A DNA stretch of 64,000 nucleotides from Microbacterium sp. ProA8 (GCF_039905635.1 NZ_CP157000.1:3658001-3722000), one strand, 5' to 3'; numbered from the stretch's first letter, positions 18,255-27,337 are shown. The notes: a model not told the origin generated them from the sequence alone. Translations and numbers: made by a program.

Positions 18255-18294
18255 GAAGGAATAGAGCTGATGCCGCAGCGGGTTGTCGCAGGGG

Positions 18295-19365
18295 ATGAGT
18301 ACCGCCATCTCCACCCCGGCCCTGTCCGTCCTCGACCTCGTCCCGGTGCGCACCGGTCAGACGAGCGCGCAGGCGGTCGCGGCATCCCTGTCCGTCGTCG
18401 ACGCCGCTGATCGGCTGGGCTATCGCCGTTACTGGTTCGCCGAGCACCACAACATGCCGGCCGTCGCGTCGACGACGCCGCCCGTGCTCGCGGCGGCGGC
18501 TGCGGCACGGACCTCGCGCATCCGCCTCGGCTCGGGCGGTGTCATGCTGCCGAACCACTCTCCGCTCGTGGTCGCAGAGCAGTTCGCGGCGCTCGAAGCG
18601 CTCGCCCCCGGCCGCATCGACCTGGGGCTCGGCCGCGCACCGGGGTCTGATCCGGTCATCACGCAGCTGCTGCGCCAGAGCGGCACCACGAGCGACGTCG
18701 AGCGCTTCCCCGACCACGTGCGCGACATCATCTCGCTCGTCGCTCCTGATGGCGCCTCGCTGCGCTTCACGTCAGGCGGCACCTACGACGTTCACGCGAC
18801 ACCCGCCGCGACCACGACGCCCGAGGTGTGGCTGCTCGGCTCGAGCGACTACTCGGCGCAGCTCGCGGCGTCCCTCGGCCTGCCCTATGTCTTCGCCAAC
18901 CACTTCTCGGGCGAGGGGCTGGAGCGAGCTCTCGACCTCTACCGGACGGCGTTCGTGCCGTCGGAGACTCTCGCCGCGCCCCGCACCTTCCTCACCGCCA
19001 ACGTGCTCGTCGCCCCGACGGCCGAAGAGGCCGAGGCCCGCGCCCTGCCGAACCTGCGCATGACTGCGCGCCTGCGCACCAACAAGCCCCTCGTGGCACT
19101 CGAGACCGTGGAGCAGTCGATCGCCGGTGCGGCGGATTTCGCCGGGCTCGGCGACACGTTCATGGCCTCGGCGCGGGCGAAGTGGTTCGTCGGCACCGCC
19201 TCGGCCGTGGCATCCGATCTGCGTTCCTTCGCCGCGCGGCACGAGGTCGACGAGGTCATGATCTCGCCCATCGCCGGTTCGTACGAGAACGAGCCGATGG
19301 ATGCCGCCCCCGGCCGCCTGCAGACGCTCGAGCTGCTCGCCGCCGAGCTCGGCCTCGCGTCCTGA
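18295..19365 (+). CDS. LLM class flavin-dependent oxidoreductase (MsnO8-like)
   Basis: 356 residues of the bacterial-luciferase-like TIM-barrel family. Features are LSVLDLVPVRTGQT at the N-terminus, the strand and loop RYWFAEHHNMP, RIRLGSGGVMLPNHSPLVVAEQF and GRIDLGLGRAPG. Enzymes of this type use FMN or F420 to oxidise small organic substrates; MsnO8-like members are annotated by similarity only. Start ATG at 18295 (STAISTPALSVLD); the ribosome site AGGGG is very close, and a TTG 12 nt upstream is possible. It is followed by a convergent gene pair. Confidence 0.87.
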   Translation: MSTAISTPALSVLDLVPVRTGQTSAQAVAASLSVVDAADRLGYRRYWFAEHHNMPAVASTTPPVLAAAAAARTSRIRLGSGGVMLPNHSPLVVAEQFAALEALAPGRIDLGLGRAPGSDPVITQLLRQSGTTSDVERFPDHVRDIISLVAPDGASLRFTSGGTYDVHATPAATTTPEVWLLGSSDYSAQLAASLGLPYVFANHFSGEGLERALDLYRTAFVPSETLAAPRTFLTANVLVAPTAEEAEARALPNLRMTARLRTNKPLVALETVEQSIAGAADFAGLGDTFMASARAKWFVGTASAVASDLRSFAARHEVDEVMISPIAGSYENEPMDAAPGRLQTLELLAAELGLAS

Positions 19366-19385
19366 TGTAGGCCCTTCGCGAACTC

Positions 19386-19437
19386 AGCGGAGCGGGATTC
19401 TCCGGAGAGCGCGCGGGCTCGGGACTGGCGGGGCGCC
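19386..19437. repeat. Second dispersed repeat family, copy B (inverted)
   Basis: AGCGGAGCGGGAT...GCGCGCGGGCTCGGGA is the reverse complement of 14702-14752 with about five changes. Weaker similarity continues on both sides (GGCGAAGCCGACGCC). It lies between the convergent LLM and PPOX genes. Confidence 0.7.
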
Positions 19438-19525
19438 GCCGGCGAAGCCGACGCCGCCGGGTACGCGCGCCGGAGGAGGATCCCGCGCAGCGGACCCCGA
19501 GACCCCAGCCGCGGGTCCGAGTCCG

Positions 19526-19969
19526 TTACCAGGCGACGAGCTTGTGCGGGGTGACCTCGACGAGCACCGAGTAGCGCTCGGCCATGGTCGCGGTCGTGAG
19601 CCCGAGCCGCTGCAGCCATGCGTCGTACTTCGCCGTGTAGGCGTCGCCGATGCGCTCGACCCACGCGCTCGACGGCTCGGGAGAGATCGCGGCCGTACCG
19701 CGCAGGACGGTGAGCTGCTCGCCGTCGGCTCCGGCCTCCAGATGCAGCAGGACGCGGTCGTTGGCGCGGAGGTTGCGCACCTTCGCCGTCTCGGGCTCGC
19801 TCATGATCAGCGCGCGCCCGTCGCGCCACAGGAACCAGATGGGCACGGCGTGCGGGAAGCCGTCGCGCCCGATCGTGCCGAACCAGGCGACCTGCTCGGT
19901 CTCGAGGCGTCGGAGCGCGCGGGCATGGACGTCGTTCGCCGGGTCGAAGGCGAACGCCGGCGCGGTCAT
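19526..19969 (-). CDS. PPOX-class (pyridoxamine 5'-phosphate oxidase-like) protein
   Basis: 147 residues of split-barrel fold: WFGTIGRDGFPHAVPIWFLW, ALIMSEPETAKVRNLRAND and RVLLHLEAGADGEQLTVLRGTA follow the PPOX flavin/F420-binding pattern. F420-dependent actinobacterial members reduce varied compounds with F420H2; the sequence resembles them more than true PdxH, which would be longer. The ATG overlaps the pheA stop (ATGA at 19969-19966), so it is translationally coupled to pheA although no metabolic link to phenylalanine is known. Confidence 0.82.
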   Translation of the reverse strand: MTAPAFAFDPANDVHARALRRLETEQVAWFGTIGRDGFPHAVPIWFLWRDGRALIMSEPETAKVRNLRANDRVLLHLEAGADGEQLTVLRGTAAISPEPSSAWVERIGDAYTAKYDAWLQRLGLTTATMAERYSVLVEVTPHKLVAW

Positions 19970-20949
19970 TCCTGCACCTCGGGCTCACCCGAGATCAGGC
20001 CGCGCAGCCAGTCGCGCGCCTCGACGAACACGTCGTCGGCGTACCGCTCGGGGTAGCGCACGACGGCGCGGTCCGCGCGCGGGTACGACCCGAGGAACGT
20101 CACCCGCGGGCTGAAGCGGCGCAGCCCCAGGAGGGCGTCGGCCATGCGCTCGTCTTCGAGGTGGCCATCGGCATCCACCACGAAGCGGTACCGGCCCAGC
20201 TCGTCGCCGATCGGGCGGGAAGCCAGCAGCGACAGGTTGATCCCTCTCGTCGCGAACTGCTCGAGCATCTCGAGCAGGGCGCCGGGGTGGTCGTCGGGCA
20301 GCTCGACGATGAGCGAGGTCTTGTCGGCACCGGTCGGCGGCGGAGGCACGACCGTGCGGCTCACGAGCACGAAGCGGGTGACCGCGTTGGGGTTGTCGCC
20401 GATGTTCGAGGCGAGCAGCTCGAGCTGATGATGCTCGAGGATGCCGGGCGGGGCGATCGCGGCATCCGCGTCACTGGATCCGTCGAGAAGGCTCATCGCG
20501 CTGGCGACGTTGCTGGCCGCGGGCACATGGGCGTGGGCCGGCAGCGCGTCCGAGAGCCACTGCAGGCACTGCGCATAGGCGACGGGGTGCGCCGCGATGA
20601 GCGACACGTCCTCGAGCCGCGCGCCCGGTCGCCCGACCAGCACGAACTCGACGGGCACGAGGTACTCCCCGACGATGCGGAGGCCGGGCACCGTCGCGAG
20701 GGCATCCTGCGCGGTCGACACCCCACCGTCGACGGAGTTCTCGATCGCGATCATCGCGGCATCGGAGCGGCCCTCGACGACGTCGGCGAGCGCCTCGCCG
20801 ACATTGCGGACCGGCCGCCACTCGTGGCCGCGCGCCTCGGGAACCTGGGCGAGCGCCGCCTCGGTGAACGTGCCCGCCGGGCCCAGATAGCTGTAGGTAC
20901 GGCGGGTGGGAACGGGAGCCTCGGCGGAGGCGACGACCTCGGAAGTCAC
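19966..20949 (-). CDS. pheA: Prephenate dehydratase
   Basis: 327 residues, monofunctional type. The catalytic domain begins YSYLGPAGTFTEAAL and contains IAIENSVDGGVSTAQDAL and the TRF motif within NPNAVTRFVLVSR. The C-terminal ACT domain (TSLIVELPDDHPGALLEML, INLSLLASRP) binds phenylalanine for feedback control; the usual ESRP is ASRP here. It converts prephenate to phenylpyruvate. The start is taken as GTG at 20949, 7 nt after TAGGCT (leaderless). An ATG 24 nt upstream is the alternative. Confidence 0.93.
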   Translation of the reverse strand: MTSEVVASAEAPVPTRRTYSYLGPAGTFTEAALAQVPEARGHEWRPVRNVGEALADVVEGRSDAAMIAIENSVDGGVSTAQDALATVPGLRIVGEYLVPVEFVLVGRPGARLEDVSLIAAHPVAYAQCLQWLSDALPAHAHVPAASNVASAMSLLDGSSDADAAIAPPGILEHHQLELLASNIGDNPNAVTRFVLVSRTVVPPPPTGADKTSLIVELPDDHPGALLEMLEQFATRGINLSLLASRPIGDELGRYRFVVDADGHLEDERMADALLGLRRFSPRVTFLGSYPRADRAVVRYPERYADDVFVEARDWLRGLISGEPEVQE

Positions 20950-21164
20950 GCGTGCCAGCCTAGCCCGGGCCATGTGGGCGGGCCCCGCAGCCGACCCGTC
21001 GACATCACATCTCGTAACGGACGCCGGATCCCGGCGCCGGCGTGCCGGGACCGCGTGATTCCGCGCCGGATTCGTCCGCACGGACGATCCGTTCTCCTGA
21101 GCAGTACGTGGGACGAGTGTCATCGGCGGTGCGCGAGCCTCGGCGGGAGGGCAGACTGGGACGC

Positions 21165-22808
21165 ATGAGTCGCGCAGGACAGCCCGCCGAAGCATCCGAT
21201 CTCGTCGACATCGATGAGGTGATCTCCGCCTACTACGACATCACCCCGGATCCGGGCGTGCCCGAACAGCGGGTGGTGTTCGGCACGAGCGGCCACCGGG
21301 GCTCGTCTCTGACGGGCAGCTTCAACGAGACCCACATCCTCGCCACGACGCAGGCGATCGTCGACTACCGCCGGTCGCAGAGCATCGAGGGCCCGCTGTT
21401 CATCGGCCGCGACACCCACGGCCTGTCGCTGCCCGCCGAGCGCAGCGCCATCGAGGTGCTGGTCGCCAACGGCATCGACGTGCGCGTCGACGCCCGCGAC
21501 TCCTGGGTGCCGACTCCCGCGCTCAGCCACGCCATCCTCACGTACAACCGCGGAAAGGATGCCGCCGACCCGAGCCGCTCCGACGGCATCGTGGTGACGC
21601 CGAGCCACAACCCGCCGCGCGACGGGGGCTTCAAGTACAACCCGCCGAACGGCGGACCCGCCGACACCGACGCGACCGGATGGATCGCCGACCGCGCGAA
21701 CGAGCTCATCGCCGCGAACCTCGAAGGCGTGGCGCGTACGCCGTTCCGCGACATCGACGCCGACACGCTCGGCGAGTACGACTTCCGCGACGCGTACGTG
21801 CGCGACCTGCCGAACATCATCGACGTCGAGGCGATCCGCCGCGCGGGCGTGCGCATCGGGGCCGACCCGCTGGGCGGCGCCTCGGTCGAGTACTGGGCCC
21901 TGATCGCCGAGGTGCACGGGCTGGACCTCACAGTCGTGAACCCCGATGTCGACCCGACCTGGCGCTTCATGACGCTCGACTGGGACGAGAAGATCCGCAT
22001 GGACCCGTCATCGCCGTCGGCGATGGCCGGACTGATCGGCCGCCGCGACGAGTACGACATCCTCACCGGCAACGACGCCGACGCCGACCGCCACGGCATC
22101 GTCACGCCCGACGCCGGGCTGATGAATCCCAACCACTACCTCGCCGTCGCGATCGACTACCTGTACTCGCACCGCCCGGAATGGCCGACGGATGCCGCGA
22201 TCGGCAAGACGCTCGTCAGTTCGATGATCATCGACCGCGTGGCCGCATCGCTGGGGCGCGACCTGCTCGAGGTGCCGGTCGGCTTCAAGTGGTTCGTGCC
22301 CGGCCTCCTCGACGGCTCGGTGGCGTTCGGCGGCGAGGAGTCGGCGGGCGCGTCGTTCCTGCGCCGCGACGGGAGCGTCTGGACGACCGACAAGGACGGC
22401 ATCCTGCTGTGCCTCCTCGCCGCCGAGATCCTCGCGGTCACCGGCAAGACGCCGTCGCAGCGCTACGCGGAGCTCGAGGCCGAGTTCGGCGCCTCGGCCT
22501 ACCAGCGCGTGGATGCTCCGGCATCCCCTGCCCAGAAGGCCGCGCTCGGAAAGCTCGCACCGGAGGCGGTGACGGCGACCGACCTTGCCGGGGAGCCGAT
22601 CACCGCGAAGCTGTCGCACGCGCCCGGCAACGGGGCCGCGATCGGCGGTCTCAAGGTGCAGACGGAGCACGCCTGGTTCGCCGCGCGCCCCTCGGGCACC
22701 GAGGACGTCTACAAGCTCTACGCCGAGTCGCTCCGCGGACCCGAGCACCTCGCACAGGTGCAGGCTGAGGCCCGCGAGGTGGTGTCGCAGGCCCTCGCCG
22801 GCGCCTGA
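21165..22808 (+). CDS. pgm: Phosphoglucomutase (alpha-D-glucose phosphate-specific)
   Basis: 547 residues. Domain I holds VVFGTSGHRGSSLTGSFNE and the phosphoserine loop VVTPSHNPPRDGGFKYNPP. Domain II has the metal loop GNDADADRHG, domain III the sugar loop FGGEESAGASFL, and domain IV the phosphate loop ARPSGTEDVYKLYAE. It interconverts glucose 1-phosphate and glucose 6-phosphate. Start ATG at 21165 lies 7 nt after CAGACT; GGGAGG is also present further upstream. The longer frame to 21042 is not conserved. It is divergent from pheA and ends at a bidirectional terminator. Confidence 0.95.
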   Translation: MSRAGQPAEASDLVDIDEVISAYYDITPDPGVPEQRVVFGTSGHRGSSLTGSFNETHILATTQAIVDYRRSQSIEGPLFIGRDTHGLSLPAERSAIEVLVANGIDVRVDARDSWVPTPALSHAILTYNRGKDAADPSRSDGIVVTPSHNPPRDGGFKYNPPNGGPADTDATGWIADRANELIAANLEGVARTPFRDIDADTLGEYDFRDAYVRDLPNIIDVEAIRRAGVRIGADPLGGASVEYWALIAEVHGLDLTVVNPDVDPTWRFMTLDWDEKIRMDPSSPSAMAGLIGRRDEYDILTGNDADADRHGIVTPDAGLMNPNHYLAVAIDYLYSHRPEWPTDAAIGKTLVSSMIIDRVAASLGRDLLEVPVGFKWFVPGLLDGSVAFGGEESAGASFLRRDGSVWTTDKDGILLCLLAAEILAVTGKTPSQRYAELEAEFGASAYQRVDAPASPAQKAALGKLAPEAVTATDLAGEPITAKLSHAPGNGAAIGGLKVQTEHAWFAARPSGTEDVYKLYAESLRGPEHLAQVQAEAREVVSQALAGA

Positions 22809-22839
22809 GCACCCCGCCAGCCGGCCGCAGACAGACGAA

Positions 22840-22878
22840 TCGCCCGAACCCACGCGAGGGACGCGGGGGTTCGGGCGA
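22840..22878. terminator. Bidirectional hairpin terminator between pgm and the GlsB-type gene
   Basis: TCGCCCGAACCCACGCG (22840-22856) pairs with CGCGGGGGTTCGGGCGA (22862-22878) with one mismatch and a 5-nt loop. It lies between convergent stops at 22808 and 22902. Confidence 0.8.
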
Positions 22879-22901
22879 CGTGTGTCCGGCCGCGGAGCCG
22901 G

Positions 22902-23183
22902 TCAGGAGCGCGTGACGCCCCGGCGACGCGTGAACAGGACGTACAGTCCGAGCACGATGATCGCTCCGAGGATGGATCCGATGATGCCCGCCGGCTGCAG
23001 GAAGCCGCCGTTCGGGTCGCTGCCGAAGATCAGGAAGCCGAGGAAGCCGCCGACGAACGAGCCGACGATTCCGAGCACGATGGTCAGCAGGATTCCCATG
23101 CTCTGCTTGCCGGGGATGACGGCGCGAGCGATGAGGCCGGCGATGAGGCCGATGATGATGAGGCCCAGAATTGTCCAGAGCAT
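22902..23183 (-). CDS. GlsB/YeaQ/YmgE family stress-response membrane protein
   Basis: 93 residues with three glycine-rich membrane helices: LWTILGLIIIGLIAGLIARA, LLTIVLGIVGSFVGGFLGF and IGSILGAIIVLGLYVLF, ending RRRGVTRS. The GKQSMG turn after helix 1 is the family hallmark. Members rise under stress, but their molecular role is not established. GAAGGAGAAACA-ATG gives a clear start at 23183. It is monocistronic and convergent with pgm. Confidence 0.9.
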   Translation of the reverse strand: MLWTILGLIIIGLIAGLIARAVIPGKQSMGILLTIVLGIVGSFVGGFLGFLIFGSDPNGGFLQPAGIIGSILGAIIVLGLYVLFTRRRGVTRS

Positions 23184-23324
23184 TGTTTCTCCTTCGTCTC
23201 GTGGACACTGCGGGGGGTGCGGTGTCTCGGGTGAGATGTCACGACGCTAGCGCCCCCGCGAATCACGATGCTCCCCCTACCGCCGCCGCGCGAAAAGCGC
23301 TATACGCGCGACGCTCGCGCGACG

Positions 23325-23356
23325 GGGAAGCGTTTTCCAGTGATCTGCGGCACAAT
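23325..23356 (+). promoter_or_regulatory. LacI-type operator and -10 of the DUF6807 gene
   Basis: GGGAAGCGTTTTCC (23325-23338) is an imperfect palindrome of the GGAAAGCGCTTTCC kind. It is followed by -10 CACAAT (23351-23356), 6 nt before the GTG start. A weaker site GAAAAGCGCTATAC is at 23292-23305. Repression by a LacI protein is inferred. Confidence 0.55.
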
Positions 23357-23362
23357 GAACGG

Positions 23363-24277
23363 GTGCCCGACCTGACGCTCCGCCTCGATGAGGCCGACCT
23401 CACCGTGACCTCCGCCGGCGTGGACATCGCCCGCTACTCCTTCGCGCCAGGAGGTGCACCCTCCGAAGGTCCGAAGCCGTTCCTGCACCCCGTCCGCGCG
23501 CTCGACGGCGCGCCGCTCACGGCCTACCGGCCGTGGGACCACCGCTGGCACAAGGGCCTGCAGATGACGTGGACCCACGTGTCGGGACAGAACTTCTGGG
23601 GTGGCAACACGTACCGTCCCGAACACGGCGACTACGCCCTGCTCGACAACGTCGGCCGCATGCGCCACGACGGGTTCGCGGCGATGACGGCGGAGGGATC
23701 CGAGGTGTCGTTCACCGAAGACCTCACCTGGATCACCGCGGGCGGCGAGGACTGGATCGCCGAGACGAGGACGCACCGCTTCCACGGCGTCGACACCGCG
23801 CGGGGCCTCTGGGTGCTCGACTTCTCGACGACGCTGCGCAACGTCTCGGGCCGCGACCTCGAGTTCGGCAGCCCGACCACGCAAGGCCGCCCGAACGCCG
23901 GCTACACCGGCTTCGTGATCCGGATGCCGCGTGCCTGGACCGGGGGCCGTGTGCTGGCGGGCGGGCTCCCCGACGACGCGGGTGCCGACGCCGTGATGGG
24001 TCTCGAAGCCCCGTGGGTCGCGGTGTCGGGAGAGCACGACGAGTACGACGGCGGCGGCACGGTGCTCGCCTTCGCCGGCGCGTCGACCGGCGGGCCGGCG
24101 ATCCGGTGGTTCGTGCGCAGCGAGCCCTTCCCGATCCTCGCGCCCTCCCCCTCGTTCGACAAGCACATCGTGCTCGCACCCGGGGCCGAGCTCTCGCTCG
24201 CGCACCGGCACGTCTTCGGCGACCGCATCTGGACTCCCGAGGAGACGCGGGCCCTCGCGGCCGACCTCGCGCCTTGA
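23363..24277 (+). CDS. DUF6807 (PmoA-like) family protein
   Basis: 304 residues matching DUF6807/PmoA-like proteins: HPVRALDGAPLTAYRPWDH, then HRWHKGLQMTWTHVSGQNFW with conserved His and Trp, then GRPNAGYTGFVIRMP and PSPSFDKHIVLAPG. The fold is probably a beta-sandwich; biochemical function is not established. Genes of this family often sit with sugar dehydrogenases and sugar importers, as here at the edge of the polysaccharide island. No signal peptide. GTG at 23363 lies 6 nt after CACAAT, so the mRNA is probably leaderless; longer frames are unsupported. A LacI-type operator overlaps its promoter. Confidence 0.82.
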   Translation: MPDLTLRLDEADLTVTSAGVDIARYSFAPGGAPSEGPKPFLHPVRALDGAPLTAYRPWDHRWHKGLQMTWTHVSGQNFWGGNTYRPEHGDYALLDNVGRMRHDGFAAMTAEGSEVSFTEDLTWITAGGEDWIAETRTHRFHGVDTARGLWVLDFSTTLRNVSGRDLEFGSPTTQGRPNAGYTGFVIRMPRAWTGGRVLAGGLPDDAGADAVMGLEAPWVAVSGEHDEYDGGGTVLAFAGASTGGPAIRWFVRSEPFPILAPSPSFDKHIVLAPGAELSLAHRHVFGDRIWTPEETRALAADLAP

Positions 24278-24301
24278 GGGCGCGGTTCGCGCCGGGTGCA
24301 G

Positions 24302-24752
24302 GCGTTTCGTCTCGCTCGTTCCTCGCTCGCTCAACGACCGGGAGAAGGTTCCTCGGTCGTTGAGCGAGGGAGCGCCAGCGACCGCGAGCACAGTTCCGGT
24401 CGTTGAGCGAGGGAGCGCCAGCGACCGAGACGAAACGCCCCGAACCGAACCGATACGCCGGGTGCACGCGTATTGGTCTCGCTCGTTCCTCGCTCGCTCA
24501 ACGACCGCGAGCACAGTTCCGGTCGTTGAGCGAGGGAGCGCCAGCGACCGAGACGAAACGCCCCGAACCGAACCGATACGCCGGGTGCACGCGTATTGGT
24601 CTCGCTCGTTCCTCGCTCGCTCAACGACCGCGAGCACAGTTCCGGTCGTTGAGCGAGGGAGCGCCAGCGACCGAGACGAACGCCCCGAACCGAACCGATA
24701 CGCCGGGTGCACGCGTATTGGTCTCGCTCGTTCCTCGCTCGCTCAACGACCG
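24302..24752. repeat. Array of dispersed palindromic elements with a 123-bp tandem triplet
   Basis: A half element (24302-24340) and a variant inverted half lead into three tandem units starting at 24381, 24504 and 24627 (periods 123 and 122-123). Each unit reads CGGTCGTTGAGCGAGGGAGC..GACGAAACGCC, a spacer CCGAACCGAACCGATACGCC, then TATTGGTCTCGCTCGTTCC...CAACGACCG. The third unit lacks one A. The array fills the 504-bp gap (24278-24781) between the DUF6807 and convergent GH3 genes; there is no gene. It could form very stable hairpins. Confidence 0.9.
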
Positions 24753-24781
24753 CGCGGCGGGAGGCCGGGATCGCGCTGACG

Positions 24782-27337
24782 TCAGCCCGGCATGACCTCC
24801 AACTGCGCGCGGACCGGGAGATCCCATGCCGAGGGGCCTGCCGCGATGACGTACGACCCCGGCTGGACGCGGAGGGCGCCGGCGTGGACCCAGTCGTCGA
24901 CCGCGCCGGGAAGGCGCAGGTCGTCGTCCCACACCGCGAGGCGGCCGGGCGAGAACGAGAGCTCGACGTCGGCCACCTCGCCCGGCGCGAGCCGCACGCG
25001 GCGGTACGCCACCAGCACGCGGCGCGGGGTCGGGATGGCGAAGCCCGCCGACGGCAGCGCGTACAGCTGCACGAGCTCCTCGGCATCGCGGTCGCCGGTG
25101 TTGCGCACACGCACCACCGCGCCCACGGCGGGCTCGTCGGCGCGCGGTGCGAATCCGGCGTGCCGGTGCGTCGCGGCGGGCGCGGTGACAGCGGCATCCT
25201 GAACCGTCACCGACTCGTACGCGACGGTCGTGTAGGTGAGCCCGTGACCGAAGGCGAACGTGGGCGCCTCGGCCTGGTGGCGGTACGTCGCCCCCTGGCG
25301 GAGCGTGTCGTAGTCGAAGAGGTCGCCCGCCTGCTCCTCGGTGGCGAGCCAGCTCTGCGACAGGCGTCCCGACGGCTCCCTGTCGCCCGCGAGCACGTCG
25401 ATGACGCCGTGCCCGAGCTCCTGCCCGCCGTGGCTCGACCACACGACGGTGGTGGCATCCGTGTCGTCCAGCACGTACGGGTAGCTCGACACGATCGTGA
25501 GCACGGCACGCGGGTTGGCCTCATGCGCGACGCGCCACACGTCGGCGGCCGCCGCGGGCAGCCGCAGGTGCGGCCGGTCCTCCGTCTCGCGGCCGGCCAG
25601 ATGCGGGTCGTTGCCGACCGCCACGATGACGGCATCGGCACGCGCGGCCGCCTCTGCCACCGCCGACGCCCCCGAGCGCACGATGCGTACGCCGAACCGC
25701 TCGGCCTGGTCGAGGGTGACGGCCTCGGCGCCGAGCAGCCCCGAGTCGCGGAAGGTCCGCACCCAGCGCCCCGAGCCGAGGTGCAGGAGCGACCACGTGC
25801 CGTCGGCGTGCAGGTGCCGGCGGAAGCTCTCCTGCACGACCCAGCCGCCGACCCGCTCAGCGTCGGCGCGCATCGGCCAGGCGCCTCCGGTGAGCAGCAG
25901 TCCGCTCGCGTGGGAACGCAGGGTCAGGATGCCGTCGCCCCAGTCCGTCACATCGAACAGGGCATCCGCGCCAGCGCCGGCCGCCGACGCCTCGACGGTC
26001 GCACCGTCGGCGGCGGCGACGACGAAGCGGGCGTTCGAGGCCGCGCGGAGTGCCACGGTGTCGGCCCCCGTGACGACCTCGGCCTCGCCGAAGCGCTCCG
26101 CGGCCGCCGCACCGATCCCGACCGCGTACGGCGGCGTGCCGGCGTACCAGTCCGTCAGCACCGCGTCGGCGAGCGGTCCGACGACCGCGACCCGCTTCGC
26201 GTCCGAAAGTGGCAGCACTCCGTCGTCGTTCCGCAGCACGACGACGGAGCGCGCCACCGTCTCTCGGGCGAGCGCACGCGCCTCCGGCGCGTCGATCGCC
26301 CCGACGCCGATGCCCGCATAGGGGTCGTCGGCGCCGTCGAACTCACCGGTGCGGATGCGCAGCTCGAGCAGCCGCACCACCGCCCGGTCGATGTCGTCCG
26401 TCGTGAGGAGCCCGGCGCCGAGCGCCTCGCGGAGGTAGCCGATGGTGGGCTCCGCGTTCGCCTCGTTGTCGGTGAACGAGTCGAGTCCCGATCGCACCAG
26501 AGCCGCCGCCGCGTGGACGTGGTCGGGCTGGGCGCGCTGGGTGGTCACCAGGAAGGTCGGGGCACCGGCATCCGACACCACCGCGATCGACTCGTCCGAC
26601 CACGACCGGGCCTCGGCGACGAGCTCGGGCTGCGTGTGGGCGGGGACGCCGTTGACCTGGTTGTAGGCGAGCATGATGCCGCCGGCGGCGCCCGCCTCGA
26701 GGGCTCCGCGGAAGGCGGGCAGCTCCTCTTCGTGAAGGGTGCGCAGCGACATCTCGGACGACGTCGTGGAGCGGTCGGTCTCGTTGTTGTAGGCGAGGAA
26801 GTGCTTGAGCGCGGGCACCGTGCGCCAGACCCGCGGGTGGTCGCCGCGAAGGCCCTGCGAGTAGGCGGTGCCGAACTCGGCGGTGACGTGCGGATCTTCG
26901 GAGTAGCCCTCTTCGTTGCGCCCCCACGCCGGGTGACGCAGCGTGTTGACGACCGGCGCCCAGACGTTGAGGCTCACCATCGGGTTCTCGGCGCGCTTTG
27001 CGCGCACCTCGACGGCGGCGACCTCGCCGACCTGGCGTACGAGTTCGGTGTCCCACGTCGCCGCGAGCCCGACGGGCTGCGGGAACACCGTCGCGCGACC
27101 GAGCCACGCCGCGCCGTGCAGCGCCTCGCAGCCGGTGTGCCACGCGGCGACGCCCAGCCGCTCGATCGCGGGGGCCGCCTGGTGCAGCATCGCGATGCGC
27201 TCGTCGGGCGTCAGCCGGTCGAGCAGGTCGCGGGCCCGCACGGCCAGCGGCTGGTCGACCTGCCGGAACACCGGGGTGTGCTCGGCCGGGTGCTCCGCGA
27301 TCGGCCGCGTCCCGGCATCCGTCATGGTCTCATTCAT
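24782..27337 (-). CDS. GH3 family beta-glycosidase with inserted beta-rich domain
   Basis: 851 residues. The TIM barrel has GRNEEGYSEDP (139-149), KHFLAYNNE (178-186) and the nucleophile Asp256 in VVSDAGAP. The second alpha/beta domain has VVVLRNDDGVLPL. An insert of about 140 residues follows (LTLRSHASGLLLTG, WSLLHLGSGRW), resembling a fascin/beta-trefoil-type module. The rest of the second domain (VIVAVGNDPHLAGRETEDR, WSSHGGQELGHGVIDVLAG) and a C-terminal fibronectin-III-like domain complete the protein. GH3 enzymes release glucose, xylose or similar residues from non-reducing ends. The ATG overlaps the GH31 stop (ATGA), so it is the last gene of the GH42-GH31-GH3 operon. No signal peptide; specificity unknown. 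Confidence 0.9.
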   Translation of the reverse strand: MNETMTDAGTRPIAEHPAEHTPVFRQVDQPLAVRARDLLDRLTPDERIAMLHQAAPAIERLGVAAWHTGCEALHGAAWLGRATVFPQPVGLAATWDTELVRQVGEVAAVEVRAKRAENPMVSLNVWAPVVNTLRHPAWGRNEEGYSEDPHVTAEFGTAYSQGLRGDHPRVWRTVPALKHFLAYNNETDRSTTSSEMSLRTLHEEELPAFRGALEAGAAGGIMLAYNQVNGVPAHTQPELVAEARSWSDESIAVVSDAGAPTFLVTTQRAQPDHVHAAAALVRSGLDSFTDNEANAEPTIGYLREALGAGLLTTDDIDRAVVRLLELRIRTGEFDGADDPYAGIGVGAIDAPEARALARETVARSVVVLRNDDGVLPLSDAKRVAVVGPLADAVLTDWYAGTPPYAVGIGAAAAERFGEAEVVTGADTVALRAASNARFVVAAADGATVEASAAGAGADALFDVTDWGDGILTLRSHASGLLLTGGAWPMRADAERVGGWVVQESFRRHLHADGTWSLLHLGSGRWVRTFRDSGLLGAEAVTLDQAERFGVRIVRSGASAVAEAAARADAVIVAVGNDPHLAGRETEDRPHLRLPAAAADVWRVAHEANPRAVLTIVSSYPYVLDDTDATTVVWSSHGGQELGHGVIDVLAGDREPSGRLSQSWLATEEQAGDLFDYDTLRQGATYRHQAEAPTFAFGHGLTYTTVAYESVTVQDAAVTAPAATHRHAGFAPRADEPAVGAVVRVRNTGDRDAEELVQLYALPSAGFAIPTPRRVLVAYRRVRLAPGEVADVELSFSPGRLAVWDDDLRLPGAVDDWVHAGALRVQPGSYVIAAGPSAWDLPVRAQLEVMPG

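Noticed and set aside
24381..24752. CRISPR array
   Set aside because: Units of 123 bp repeat completely with no unique spacers, internal palindromes dominate, and no cas gene is near.
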